Source of the DNA: Cristatella mucedo
Taxonomy: Eukaryota > Bryozoa > Phylactolaemata > Cristatellidae
Length of the DNA: 64,000 nucleotides
Direction of reading: 5' to 3'
NCBI GenBank assembly: GCA_009760855.2
Contig: WPIO01000111.1
Location: 558,001-622,000 of the forward strand
In this document: positions 10,700 to 21,120 of the stretch, in pieces
How positions within the stretch are numbered: position 1 is the stretch's first letter
Layout of the letters: every line of letters starts with the position of its first letter
Translations under genes and position numbers: made by a program
The notes under the pieces: generated by a model
What the model saw: only the letters and a program-made list of their open reading frames with translations
Databases searched by the model: none
What the model was told of the DNA's origin: nothing

Positions 10700-10790
10700 G
10701 CATTAGTATTATCTTGCAGTGTGACTCGAACCCATAACCAGCAGGGACTGCTTGCAACCCCTGCGTCACTCACAAATTGGAAGAACTTAC
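10700..10790 (-). repeat. tRNA-like SINE fragment
   Basis: On the minus strand it has a good pol III B-box, GGTTCGAGTC, preceded by GGTTAT, and an arm-like GCAGTCCCTGC upstream. The A-box is poor. A matching partial copy with TTGAACCCATAACC lies at 45112-45135. Best reading is a decayed tRNA-derived SINE; a chance B-box is possible. Confidence 0.4.
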
Positions 10791-10859
10791 CACTCAAAAT
10801 AGGCTCCACCTGCATATTGCACCTGGAACATTCTTATGAAATCTAGACATTACGTTTCA

Positions 10860-11613
10860 AAAAACCTTTACTAGATAGCATGAGCTTCATTGTTATACCT
10901 ACTTTAAGCTATTTAACATTGCTAAAATTGGGACCTGCTTTATTAGGGATGCAACATCTAAGCTAGGTCGTGCATTTGTAAAATACAAAATCGACTACTG
11001 TAGCTTAGTACTTGCAAGTCTTCCGGCCTGTGCAATAAGGTGCTAACAGTTAATTTTACACGCCCTGGAGCTTCTCTGCCTTATTATCAGCGTCACTGTT
11101 GCTAAATTACACAACTTGTTGCCCAGGAGCAATGGTTCGAATCTAACAGCATTTCGACTTCAAGGCGTGGGCACATGATGTTCAGTCCATTCATTATCTT
11201 GTACCACTCAGCCAATTCTAGCCAGTTCCAAATCAGGCTGGGAATTGCATCAGCCACTCTTCTGACTCAAGATATTTTGCCGTACCATATGCAAACCTCG
11301 AACACTTTGGGAATTTTAGTTTGTCCCACTCCTTCCGTACTCCATCGCAGCAATCCTGACATCGCCACATTGAAAAAAAGCTAAGAATCCAGTAATCTGT
11401 CAGTATTTGCTGATTCCTTAAGAATCCTATTTAGTGTGATAATGCTGTTATTCGTGATGTTCACGTAATCACAAACCATATGGATTGGACATGCTCCCCA
11501 TACAGCATATTAGTAGTGCTAGAAAGAGAATTAATTCTACGAAGAAACCATATACATGTCTTGAGTTGTCTGAGGGTGATTTATAAGTGCATTATTATTA
11601 TTATTACGTCCTA
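10860..11613 (+). mobile_element. Old LINE A fragment
   Basis: Broken-frame LINE A: FNIAKIGTC-like (normally HNIAKIRAC), a diverged KLVHAFVTSRLDFCNSLL equivalent at about 10960-11010, LPACAIR at about 11020, then scattered C-terminal matches and a hairpin tail ending in TGCATTATTATTATTATTA near 11610. It is among the most diverged LINE A copies in the window. Confidence 0.7.
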
Positions 11614-11639
11614 ATGTAGCGTCTTTTGCTTTCAGCAAG

Positions 11640-11965
11640 TCATAACAAAGCAAAAGCCCGTGACCAACTGCTGGCTGTGCATGGTTATATTCAACATCTA
11701 TTCTTCAGCTGTCGAGTGAGGACAACTCATCCAGCTATCGTGCAATGGTACTTCCATGCTACTCACCTCCTTGACAATCTTACTGTCATAGCTATGTTTG
11801 TGACTTCTGTTAAGTCGCACTATATCTGTTTGCTACCATAGGCATACCGAAAGCTGCTTCGCGTTGGAGTGTGCCTTGAAAAAATTTTTTCCTGTGCAGG
11901 ACCCACCTAATCTTAATGGCTTTGTCGGGTTACAGATGTGAATACTTAACGTTACATTTAGCTTG
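11640..11965 (+). mobile_element. LINE B-related 3' end (older subfamily)
   Basis: Carries LINE B C-terminal phrases (a YFHATHLLD equivalent of YFYATHYLN, then CCGAAAGCTGCTT and a CCTGTGCAGGACCCACC version of the usual tail). The 3' end is AACGTTACATTTA and lacks the ATTAC repeats of young copies. A second copy lies at 16380-16590. Confidence 0.65.
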
Positions 11966-12830
11966 AGCAACTGCTCTGCCTAAACTCCATTTGTCTAGCG
12001 ACCAAGTGGATCGAGTTTGAACTCACTCTTTGGCTAGACTAGTTGCCATGCTTGATTCACAGCATTTGTTAACTGCTTAAAAAGAGATAAGGTTCTCAGA
12101 GAGTGCAATACAAATGCAGAAATTATAATGTTTTAGTAGTAGTTGCCCTGAGTGGACGCAGCTGCCCAGCAGGCTGGAGCAGTGAGGAGGTGCATATGGT
12201 GCACGACTGCTGGTCTCATAGCCAATAAGATGTCGTTTGTTTATACTGCAGCGTCAAATTCGCTATAGGCACCGTGGGCACAGCAGGCTTTTCAACATCG
12301 TCGCCAGCATATGGGTAACCATGGGCCCTGCATTCAAACCCTTCATCAAAGTGAAGCACTGGGGGATGCCGGCTGGGGACGCTTGCCTGCAATAGTGCTG
12401 AGCAAGTCCCGTGATGAAGCTCTAGCTAAAACTCAGTGCCAGCACAAGGGTTTTAATGTTTATGATTTAGAATTGAGGGCAGGCTTTGCCTCTGCCTCAT
12501 TAAATCTGCCCTTGCTCATATTCCGAGCCATAATTAGTGCCTCTTAGGGTGGCGATCTCTTGAGATGGGGTTAGACTTGTGGCTGTTTTGAGATTATGAT
12601 ACTGTCGTTGGTTTATGGCCCATTGTGATTTAAGACAGTAGTATATAAGTGACTGGCAGCAAAGGCCCGGGAGTTGGGTTGAGGACGTCGGGCTAGTAGT
12701 CGCATAGTGGCCTGCTGCAGCTTCTGCCTTAATAAACGTCTTTGAGCCAGCTTCGGTGTTATATGTGGTATCGCATACCTGCCTGTTAGAGAATGTCCAA
12801 TTACAATACTCGATAGACCTCTGAGGCTTC
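11966..12830 (+). repeat. Dispersed repeat C, copy 1
   Basis: Three copies in the window: here, 16591-17280 and 47367-47720. It begins with a LINE A-type hairpin tail (about 12070-12120), followed by a G/C-richer body around GTGCACGACTGCTGG. Downstream are a TATA-like GTATATAAG at about 12641 and AATAAA at about 12731, an order seen in LTRs. No protein domain recognised; the conserved minus-strand open frame across the body is best explained by nucleotide similarity between copies. Confidence 0.55.
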
Positions 12831-13080
12831 GTGATCATTTGCAGGAACTGGCTGCAGGCAGTAACTCATACGGCCCTGCTTTGACGGCTACGAACACGTA
12901 CCTGACTGCATCTAAGGGGACCGAACTCCTGCAGGACCAATCCGTGTGGCTCTCTGATGCTGTTACAGCAGCTCCTGCTGCCGGCTGTTAGCTCCATTAG
13001 AAACCGTCCTTCAAATTCATCCTTCCTTCCAATTATACTGAGTTGATTTTATTTAAATCGAGTACGAACTTTATTTGTTT
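12831..13080. other. Unassigned spacer and start of repeat E
   Basis: No gene seen. From about 12960 the sequence matches 18630-18760, and in reverse complement 47755-47870, which defines dispersed repeat E. Confidence 0.45.
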
Positions 13081-13118
13081 GTATATATATATATATATAT
13101 GGTTAAATAAAGTTCCAT

Positions 13119-13159
<41 letters not shown>

Positions 13160-13203
13160 TATATGTATTTAGATATACGACCATATATATATATATATAT
13201 ATA
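13081..13203. repeat. (TA)n-rich microsatellite
   Basis: Three blocks of TA dinucleotide with interruptions. The matching position in the 18.7-kb copy of repeat E has only a short AT tract, so the array expanded or contracted after the copies separated. Confidence 0.9.
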
Positions 13204-13520
13204 ATTATGTACGATCAAGTAAGGGATGTCCGGGGGGGAAATATCCGAGAAAAATGTCCGGGGGGGAGAAGAACATCCAAGGGGCAAAAAATGTCCCCTT
13301 TGACCCACCATCCAGCTTTTAGGAACGTGGATGTCGAATTGTGGAAGCAACCATCGTGCTTCTTTTGCAGTAAATGTAAAGTGCTTTCAAAACGACTGAG
13401 TTCTTTGAGGGCACTTTATCACGTTTATTGTGATTATCCTTATTATCATTACTATTGTCAACTCAGTTACCAGCTGATCATCAACACTCGTAGCACCAAC
13501 GAAGAAGTCAGCGCCTCCCT
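13204..13520 (+). repeat. Repeat E, copy 1, with hairpin tail
   Basis: A GGACATT-type block in G-rich form (ATGTCCGGGGGGG) at 13225-13300 is followed by a LINE A-type tail: AAAGTGC, ~30 bases, GCACTTT, then TTATTATCATTA. The hairpin arms carry matched changes relative to the AAAGCGC/GCGCTTT form. Copy 2 is at 18810-19079. Confidence 0.55.
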
Positions 13521-13699
13521 GAGTTCATAATGCCCAGACACCAAAACCAGCTTAGCTACATGAATCACAGTCCAGATTATATTTTAGATGGCCAACGTTT
13601 AACCATCCAATTTAAGAATCTGGTTGAGGCCGACATTCGGCCCGAGCCAGGGCTTCCCAAAGGACTGGAGAGCCCGCATAGCATTTGCTTAGTTTGAGC

Positions 13700-15130
13700 C
13701 CGAACGAGAACTGATCTGTTGGCTAAAAACTCCCTTGTCATGGGGTAGTGAGCAAAAGAGTAGCACCAGTATGGTGAAATAGCAAGAGCTTCAGGGGAAG
13801 CCAGGAAGCTCTGGGACCAGTGGTGGTGATTCGGCTTTAGAATTGATCTGATACCTGCAGTAGCAGCTGATTGATGTTAGCTGGCCTGTCAACCTCGGCC
13901 ATAATTCTGTAAAAAAAAAATTGTCTGGAACTATTTCGGCATTCAAGCAGGACTGGGTGGCCATTCGGTGGTAAGGCGATGCTATAAATTTTTTACTGCA
14001 ATGACCCAAGGTGCCGAGCCTGATGCTAATACCCGATACGCTCAGGGTCTTTTGTTCGGGTCGGGTCAAGAGCTTCAGGGGAAGCCAGGAAGCTCTGGGA
14101 CCAGTGGTGGTGATTCGGCTTTACAATTGATCTGCTATCTCCAAGAGCAGCTGATTGATGTTGGCTGGCCTGTCCACTTCGGTCCAAATAAATCGTCTGG
14201 AACCGTTTCGGCATTCAAGCTGGGCTGGGTTGCTCAACCGGGCACGAGCTACGGTATGAATTTCTTACTGCAATAACCAAAGGTGGGGGTCCCGATGCCA
14301 CTAAACTCTTGCCCCATTGTCTCAGCTTGGTATTTAGGAGTCAAGTGGAGCTGCTCCGGGTCTTCTGTTCGGCTCCTCCTCTCTCACTCTATCTCTTTTT
14401 CTCTCCCTCCCTCTATCTCGCTCTCTCTCTCCTTCTCTCCTTCTCTCTCTCTCTCTCTCTCACTTTCTTCCCCATGTCACTCTCTGGCTCTCTCCGTCTT
14501 CGGCATTGCTTCGAAGCCGCCAGATTCGTTTTTCTGACAGCCAGGGAGGACGGTGCCTGTTCACCGGTGAATGGCAGGACAGGAGGAGGCAGTGACAGGA
14601 GGATTCGGTGGACACCACCAAATACGGTCATATAGTGCCCGTGCTAGTGTTTTGTGTTTTATTTTGCTCATGTGATCGAGCACGTGGTCTTGCCCTAAGG
14701 ATTTGCCGATGCCAAGTATAAGTACTTCGGTGTGGTGTGGGGAATATTTTTTGTGGTATAGGCTTCGTTGTTTATTTGGGGCGTTCCCACTATAGATGCT
14801 GGTAGCCTAAGTGCAAGGACGTATGTCAGCCGCAAAAGCGCTTGGTGCAGTGTGGGAGGTCTTGCTGCCTTCAAGGTGGAAGCCGAGCCCTAGTTGTCTA
14901 GTCGGGGTTTGTGCTCCGGTTCAGGCTTCTGTGTCTGATTAGGGTCGTTTCCCACGATAGACCTCAGTAGCCCAAGTGTTGGGACGTAGTTCCCTGCACG
15001 AGTGCTAGTGCTGCTGAGAGCCCTGAGGAGTGTTGCGATAAAACTGAGTTATATGCACATCAACATTGTAAGCTTGCTAATAAACCTCTGTACAATCCCC
15101 TATTAGTGAGCATCTCTTTCCAATTTATGC
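13700..15130 (+). repeat. Dispersed repeat D, copy 1, with internal tandem duplication
   Basis: Longest copy of a non-coding repeat also at 53060-54255 and, in part, at 19155-21120. The segment beginning GCTTCAGGGGAAGCC is tandemly duplicated (starts at about 13783 and 14067); the 53-kb copy has it once. A CT-rich tract follows, then a conserved ~600-base part with AATAAA at about 15081, ending near ACTCACGAGCTCC. An LTR of an unidentified element is one possible reading; no TG/CA ends or target duplication could be fixed. Confidence 0.6.
14360..14478. repeat. CT-rich simple repeat
   Basis: Polypyrimidine tract dominated by CTCTCT with TTT interruptions. It occupies the same place in repeat D as the longer (CT)n at 53468-53612. 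Confidence 0.9.
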
Positions 15131-16379
15131 CGCCGACTCACGAGCTCCTGAGTAATGGGAAAAGTAAAAACACAATTTCTGATTCAGAACTGTGCAACCT
15201 CTCACCTGAATCACTGGGACCGAGAGGTTTGCTGTCAGTCGAAGTTTGCTGACTGCAGCTGAGATCCCCTGCAAATTAAATGAAATAGGTAAGTGAGAAA
15301 CGCATGTTCAGACATTAACGTAGCATGCATGCCTGGGTCTGAAACTAATAACTGGAGAGGTTATATAACTTGAAGATATGTTAAATGTTGGCTGAATCCG
15401 CTTCACAGCCATTGTGCTGCACGATATAACCTTGACCTGCAGTGCATCACCGACTCAGTCAGAAGACCGGCTATTCTTGGAGCTGCAGACTACAGATGAT
15501 TGGCTGTACCTAGGCCAATAGACCCCTGCCAAGGCCACACCAGCTACAGCTGATCAGGACTGATCGGAGCAAGATCAGGAAGAAAAGCCAGATTAATATG
15601 TGTGATGGCTTGCTCAGCCACTAGTATTAATTCAGGACTAGTATATATTGGACCCGCTTGTTGTTTGTTCGTTGTCCGTATTTGAATACGGTCCACGTTC
15701 TGTTTGTCGGCTGCGTTAATAAATCATAGTAATTTTCTCGACCATTGACTGGTGGCTTCACGACAGCACTGCGTCTCACATTAAACACCCGACTACGTAC
15801 AAAGAGTTACCTGTTTAGACCATTACATCTTCAAGGTACATTTATCAGATGCAGTAATGCCCGAAGGTAAGTTGCTTGCTCTTCAAGACCGAGGACACAG
15901 ATTCAAATTATGCAGTACGTAATTCTGTATTGCCTACTGAAAGTGGTGGTGACAAACATTAGTGCTATTCTACCAATATAAAAATGAGGCTGTTACATCA
16001 CTGAATACTTATTGATAGATAGGGCTGGTTTAACATAGATCAGGATTATGTGCCGATGGAGATGCATCAAGGAACTTTGGTGCCATCCAGAAACCAAGAC
16101 GTATGGAATGACATTTGAACGCCGGTCATACTTCATTGGATACTGTGAAAAACTTTAGGTTCCGAAGCACTTACTCCTATTCATACAGGATGGCCTCTCG
16201 GTACACTAAAGCGTTTTGGCTGTAGCCTGCTTTAACACAACCACTTCCCTACTGGTTTTTGCGACCAAATGGCAGCCCATCTTGGTCAGGGGCAGTTGGT
16301 TAAGCGGATGGAGACTAACTTCTGCCAGAGATAAGAGTGAGCAACAGCTGCACTTAAGTACGACAATTATCCGATTGCA
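15131..16379. other. No gene; possible solo LTR around 15.6-15.78 kb
   Basis: No coding region or LINE piece recognised. Around 15640-15650 there is a TATATATT box, and at about 15717 AATAAA, followed by a short stretch to TCTCACA near 15779. Promoter-then-polyA spacing like this is typical of a compact LTR. Clear TG...CA limits and flanking duplications were not found, so this is only a candidate. Confidence 0.35.
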
Positions 16380-16590
16380 GACCTGCACATCCTTGACACT
16401 CTTACTGACGTAGCTATGCTCATAAGTTCTGTTAGGTAAGACTATAGTTTGGTCGCTACCATAGGCATACCGAAAGCTGCTTTGCGTTGGAGTGTGCCTT
16501 GAAAAAAAATTTTCCTGTGCAGGACCCACCTAATCCTAATGGCTTTGTCGAGTTAAAGATGCAAATACGTAACGTTACGTTTAGCTGGAA
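16380..16590 (+). mobile_element. LINE B-related 3' end (older subfamily), copy 2
   Basis: Matches 11760-11965: GCATACCGAAAGCTGCTT, a run of A, CCTGTGCAGGACCCACC, TAATGGCTTTGTCGAGTT and AACGTTACGTTTA. Like copy 1 it is followed immediately by repeat C, so the two form one composite unit that was copied together. Confidence 0.65.
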
Positions 16591-17280
16591 CAACTGCTCT
16601 GCCTAAACTCCATTTGTCTAGCGACCAAGTGGATCGAGCTTGAACTCACTTTTTGGCTAGATTAGCTGCCAGCTTGGTTCACAGCATTTGTTAAGTGCTT
16701 AGAAAGAGATTAGGTTATCAGAAAGTGCTATACAAATGCAGAAATTGTAATGTTCTAGTGTTAGTTGCCCTGCGCGGAAGCAGCTGCCCAGCAGGCTGGA
16801 GCAGTGAGGAGGTGCATATGGTGCACGACTGCTGGTCTCATAGCCAATAAGATGTCGTTTGTTTATACTGCAGCGTCAAATTCGCTATAGGCACCGTGGG
16901 CACAGCAGGCTTTTCAACATCGTCGCCAGCATATGGGTAACCATGGACCCTGCATTCAAACCCTTCAGCAAAGTGAAGCACTGGGGATGCCGGCTGAGGA
17001 CGCTTGCCTGCAGTAGTGCTGAGCAAGTCCCGTGATGAAGCTCTAGCTAAAACTCAGTGCCAGCAAAAGGGTTTTAGGGTTAAGAATTGAGGGCAGGCTT
17101 TGCCTCTGCCTCATTAAATCTGCCCTTGCTCATATTCCGAGCCATAATTAGTGCCTCTTAGGGTGGAGATCTCTTGAGATGGGTTCACACTTGTGGCTGT
17201 TTTGAGATTATGATGCTATCGTTGGCTTATGGCCGTTGTGATTTAAGACAGTGGTATATAGGTAACTGGAGGCTAAGACC
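16591..17280 (+). repeat. Dispersed repeat C, copy 2
   Basis: Matches 11966-12660 in order and orientation, including the hairpin-type tail at about 16690-16740 and the TATA-like GTATATAGG near 17256. It is cut off at about 17280 by the following LINE A insertion, before the AATAAA present in copy 1. Confidence 0.6.
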
Positions 17281-17281
17281 C

Positions 17282-18629
17282 GTACTTCTAGAGTACTCCA
17301 AGTACTTCTAGAGCGCCTCTCATCTCGCCTGGGCATCACTGGCACTGCTCTGCAGTGGTTTAGGTCCTATCTCAGTGGGAGACTCCAGAGTATTGACGTG
17401 AATGAGCAAAGATCATCTGAAGTACCTCTAAAATATGGAGTACCTCAGGGCTCCGTGCTAGGTCCGGTTCTTTTCACGGTTTATAGTCTCCCTCTTGCTG
17501 ATGTGATTGCCAAGCACAATCTAGGCTTTCACTTCTATGCGGATGACACTCAGTTGTACCTTTGCTTTGATCCCTCCCAGCCTTCGAGCACCTCAAATTC
17601 TCTCAACTCACTTGCTGCATGCATTGATGACATCCACACATGGATGGCAGAAAATTTTCTAAAACTAAACGATGATAAAACTAACTTACTAGTTATGGGC
17701 AAACCCAGTGTGATTCATAGATTGGAAAGGCTGACTCTCAAAATTGGCTCTGCCAGCATATCTCCAGTTGAATCAGCTCGAAATCTAGGTGTCATATTCC
17801 AAAGCGACCTCTTGTTAGACGACCACATCAGCTGCACAGTCAAATCTGCCTATTTTCAGCTTCATAACATTGCTAAAATTCGGGCTTGTTTAGATAAAGA
17901 TACCACGTCCAAGTTGGTTCATGCATTCGTGACATTCCGTCTCGACTTTTGCAACTCACTGCTTACTGGCCTACCAGCATGTGCGATCAGGCGATTGCAG
18001 CTGGTGCAAAACTCTGCAGCTAGGCTTGTCTGTCGTGAGCATTGCAGTTGCCACATTACTCCACTTCTCGCCGACCTGCACTGGCTACCAGTCAAGCAAC
18101 GGATTTACTTCAAGGTTTTGTCGCTCACTTTTAGGTCCCCTCATTCTATGGCTCCAGCCTATCTGTCAGATATACTCACCCATCAGGCCAAGCATCGTAC
18201 CCCCAGCTTTTCGGAATCCAACAGCCTACAAATACCTTGTACAAATCTTAAATACTTTGGACACCATGCATTTAGTTCGTATGCTCCTAAAGTCTGGAAC
18301 TCTCTCTCGACCTGCGTCAAAACATCCCCTGACCTGACCACATTTAAAAGAAACTTAAAAACACACCTATTTAGGACAGCATTTAGTGGGTCCCTGTGAT
18401 TTATCCTTCATGTGCCTATGCGTGCTGACACTGTGCATCCTGCCACTAACCACATTTGCATGCTGACCTTGTGCATGTCACATCTGACCATATTATTCAT
18501 TTTGTTTGTTTTTCAAGCACGATTTTACTTCCCATTCAATTGCATTTCCCTTTGCAACAAATGTAAAGCGCATAGAAAGAGATTAAGTTCTCTGTGGGTG
18601 CTTATCAAGCGCATTATTATTATTATTAC
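17282..18629 (+). mobile_element. LINE A copy, 5'-truncated, RT half open
   Basis: Among the best LINE A copies here. It begins at RT motif A, continues without a stop to the C terminus, and has the full 3' UTR and hairpin tail ending in (ATT)n at about 18629. At the 5' junction the 12-mer GTACTTCTAGAG occurs twice (17282 and 17302), which may be a short duplication made during integration. Confidence 0.92.
17302..18399 (+). pseudogene. LINE A reverse transcriptase, C-terminal ~365 residues
   Basis: Uninterrupted frame from VLLERLSSRLG to the TGA at 18397-18399. In order: GVPQGSVLGPVLF (motif B), FHFYADDTQLYLCF (motif C with the two catalytic aspartates), FLKLNDDKTNLLVMG (motif D region), HAFVTFRLDFCNSLLTGLP, and the C-terminal FKRNLKTHLFRTAFSGSL. 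The endonuclease, fingers and first part of motif A are absent through 5' truncation. No initiator in the LINE itself; the first in-frame methionine codon lies well inside. Confidence 0.88.
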
Positions 18630-19079
18630 AGCAGCTGCAGCTGCCAGCTACATTAGAAACCACTCATCTAATTCATCCGTCCTTCCGATTATACCGAGTT
18701 AGTTTTATTTCAATAGATCGAGAACTTTTTTGTTCGTATAGATACATATTTATACGGTTAAATAAAGGTTCATATGTACATATATATATGTAAATATATT
18801 TATATACGATCTAGTAAGGGATGTCGGGGGGGGGAAGTGTGCGAGAAAAATGTTCGGGAGCGAGAAAAACATCCAGTCGAAAAATGTCGCCTGTGACCTA
18901 CCATGGCTACCCACAAGATTGAGCTACAACCAGCTTCTCGGAACGTGGCTGACTAATTGTGGAAGTAACCATGGGGCTTTTTTGCAACAAATGTAAAGTG
19001 CTTGCAAAACGATTGAGATCTCTGAGGGCACTTTGTCAGGTTTATTGTGATTATCGTTATTATCTGTAATATTGTCAAC
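18630..19079 (+). repeat. Repeat E, copy 2
   Basis: Aligns with 12960-13470: a GCAGCTGCC stretch, ATTAGAAACC, TCCGATTATACCGAGTT, a short AT tract, a G-rich ATGTCGGGGGGG block at about 18815, and the AAAGTGC...GCACTTT hairpin tail at 18990-19035. No protein frame. Confidence 0.6.
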
Positions 19080-19154
19080 TAACAACCACATGGTCTTTAT
19101 GACTTTGTTAAGTTACAGACGGAGATACATTCCATTACATACATTACATTACGT
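19080..19154 (+). mobile_element. LINE B tail, ~75 bases
   Basis: Minimal LINE B insertion: CCACATGGTCTTTATGAC, ACAGACGGAGATACATT and imperfect ATTAC repeats. It separates repeat E from repeat D. Confidence 0.75.
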
Positions 19155-19567
19155 AAGACTAGTTTTTCTGACAGCTATGGAAGAGGGCCCCGTTCACCAG
19201 CGAATGGCAGGACCGGAGGACGCAGCGACAGAAGGATTTGTTGGACACCACCAAATACGGTCATATAGCGCCCGTGCTAGTATTTTGCGTTTTATTTTGT
19301 GTGCATGCACGAGCACGTGGTCTTGCCGTGAGGATTTGCCGATACCTAGTACAAGTACTTCGGCGTGGTGTGGGAATAATTTCTTTTGTATAGGCTCCTC
19401 CATTTTTTGGAGCGTTCCCACTATAGATGCTGGTAGCCTAAGTGCAAGGACGTATTTCTGCTGCTAAAGCGCTTGGTGTAATGTGCGAGGTCTTCCTGCC
19501 TTCAAGGTGGAAGCCGAGCACTAGTTCTCTACTCACGGTCTATGCTCCGGTTCGGGCTCGTCCGTCT
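19155..19567 (+). repeat. Repeat D, copy 2, left part
   Basis: Starts in the middle of repeat D (TTTCTGACAGC) and follows copy 1 from about 14530 to the position equivalent to 14938. It is then interrupted by the MULE and continues at 20893-21120. Confidence 0.7.
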
Positions 19568-19685
19568 GGTACTAGGACCAAATGTCCCCGCACGAAATGT
19601 CCCGGACATAATGTGCCTGACTAAATGTCCCAGGACGAAATGTCCACATACAAAAACGTCCCGGACAAAATGTCCCCACATGTTT
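19568..19685 (+). repeat. MULE left terminal inverted repeat
   Basis: Contains about six spaced copies of AAATGTCC or close variants. Its reverse complement aligns with 20775-20892, with mismatches at the outermost bases. Confidence 0.8.
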
Positions 19686-20150
19686 CAATAAATTAATCAT
19701 ATTCATGTTATTTTAAATATAAAATAATTAACAGGCTTCGATATTTCACCAATAAAATGTAGCATGTACAGTTTTAATATTTAATGAAGACTGAAGAGAG
19801 ATTACTTGTAATCATCAGTTTCGACATATACATGTGCAGTTAATCAAAGGCCTCTTTAAATGAAGTCATCTTTAGTTAATGAAAGGTCTCTTTAAATGAA
19901 GCCATGTGCCATAGTTTCATTAATCAAGCAAACTTAAATGATAAGATATCAAAGTTTACAGTTATATTTACTAATGAATGGCTTATGATTCACTGTAAAC
20001 GTATAAATATGTGGAAGTTACAGTGAAGGTTATTATACTAAAAACTGTTTGCTATAGTAGGTGATAGATGTGCAGTGTAATAAATAATTTACAAGATTTC
20101 GAGGTGATTAGTATTTATATAACTGTAAATGTAATTCGACTGTTTAATAA

Positions 20151-20444
20151 ATGAAAAATGAATATTTAAGCAAGATGCTGAAATTCATAACGTCACAGAA
20201 GGGAACCAGGAAGCTTGTAGTCGGAGGATTCTTATTCACGAAGCATAGAAATGGTGCAGATGGAAAAGAAATTTGGCGCTGCGAGGACCGAAACTGTAGG
20301 GTGCGAATTCATACTCTGAATAATGCAATTATTGAGGAAGTTGGAACGCAAAGTCATGCAGTTACCAACGGAAGAGCGTCTGTTGAAGGAGCAAGAAGCG
20401 AAATGAAGAGGCAGGGAAGCTCGGGAAACAGAAGAACCCTGTAG
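20151..20444 (+). pseudogene. FLYWCH zinc-finger protein fragment of the MULE
   Basis: 97-residue frame from ATG at 20151. Residues ~10-65 fit the FLYWCH finger: FITSQKGTRKLVVGGFLF, then IWRCEDRNCRVRIHT with the W and two Cys, then a His in SHAVTNG. The usual HxH ends here as H-A-V, so the last zinc ligand is missing. From about 20416 the MULE-type linker (ARETEEPCRRIVQRALLAV) continues in another frame, so a frameshift lies near 20400. FLYWCH fingers in animal MULE transposases are thought to bind the transposon ends. No catalytic domain follows. Confidence 0.75.
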
Positions 20445-20774
20445 ACGCATTGTACAACGGGCTCTGCTGGCTGTACCTGTTGACGACGCCCATCTTCTAC
20501 CTGCTCGTGAGACAACTGGAACTTGGACAACCACAGAGAAAAAAACGCAAGACATACAAGAAAGCATATGGAGCCTTGTTCACCGTGGTTTCTGATTACT
20601 ACAACCGTATCAGAATGCAGCATCTTACTGACATTTCTAGAATCCTTAGAATTGATGTTGTATTAGAAGAGACTGTCTCCAAAACACTGGATATACCTTC
20701 CCACTCTTTTATTTTTATTTCCATCTTGCTTTTAATAAAATCTGTTCAAAATAATATTAATATTACTAATCTAA

Positions 20775-20892
20775 TATCACATGTGATGAAATTTCGTCTG
20801 GGACATTTTGTATGGGGACATTTTGTTCTGGGATATTTTGTCAGGGACATTATGTCCGGGACTTTTGGGTCGGGACGTTTTGTCCTGTCATG
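20775..20892 (-). repeat. MULE right terminal inverted repeat
   Basis: GGACATTTTG-type motifs every 12-20 bases, mirror of the left end. The internal repetition suggests multiple transposase binding sites, which is inference. Confidence 0.8.
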
Positions 20893-21120
20893 GTCCGGCT
20901 TATTAGGGTCGTTTCCCCCCCCCCACATAGACTTCAGTAGCCTCAGTGTGAAGACATATTTCCCTGCACGAGTGGTAGTGCTGCTGAGAGCCATGAGGAG
21001 TGTTGCGATAAAACTGAGCTAGATGCACAGCGACATTGTGAGCTTGCTTCTAAACCTCAGTACAATGCCTTATTTGCAAATTCTATTTCCCATTAACGCT
21101 GCCGACTCACGAACTCCTTA
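20893..21120 (+). repeat. Repeat D, copy 2, right part
   Basis: Continues repeat D after the MULE: TATTAGGGTCGTTTCCC, a C-run, CTGCACGAG, GAGGAGTGTTGCGATAAAACTGAG, and the CCGACTCACGA end. Confidence 0.7.

Larger units (their letters stand above)
19568..20892 (+). mobile_element. Mutator-like (MULE) transposon remnant with FLYWCH domain
   Basis: Inserted into repeat D, whose uninterrupted form is seen at 14.9 kb and 54.0 kb. Flanked by GTCCGTCT (19560-19567) and GTCCGGCT (20893-20900), an 8-bp target duplication with one mismatch, as expected for Mutator-like elements. Ends are ~115-base inverted repeats rich in AAATGTCC. The interior codes for a FLYWCH zinc finger and a MULE-type linker on the plus strand but is too short for the transposase DDE domain, so the copy is internally deleted and would need a transposase supplied elsewhere. 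Confidence 0.82.

Noticed and set aside
16838-17026. 62-residue minus-strand frame seen again at 47541-47741
   Set aside because: Overlaps repeat C; similarity is explained by DNA homology, and copy 1 at 12.3 kb does not keep the frame.
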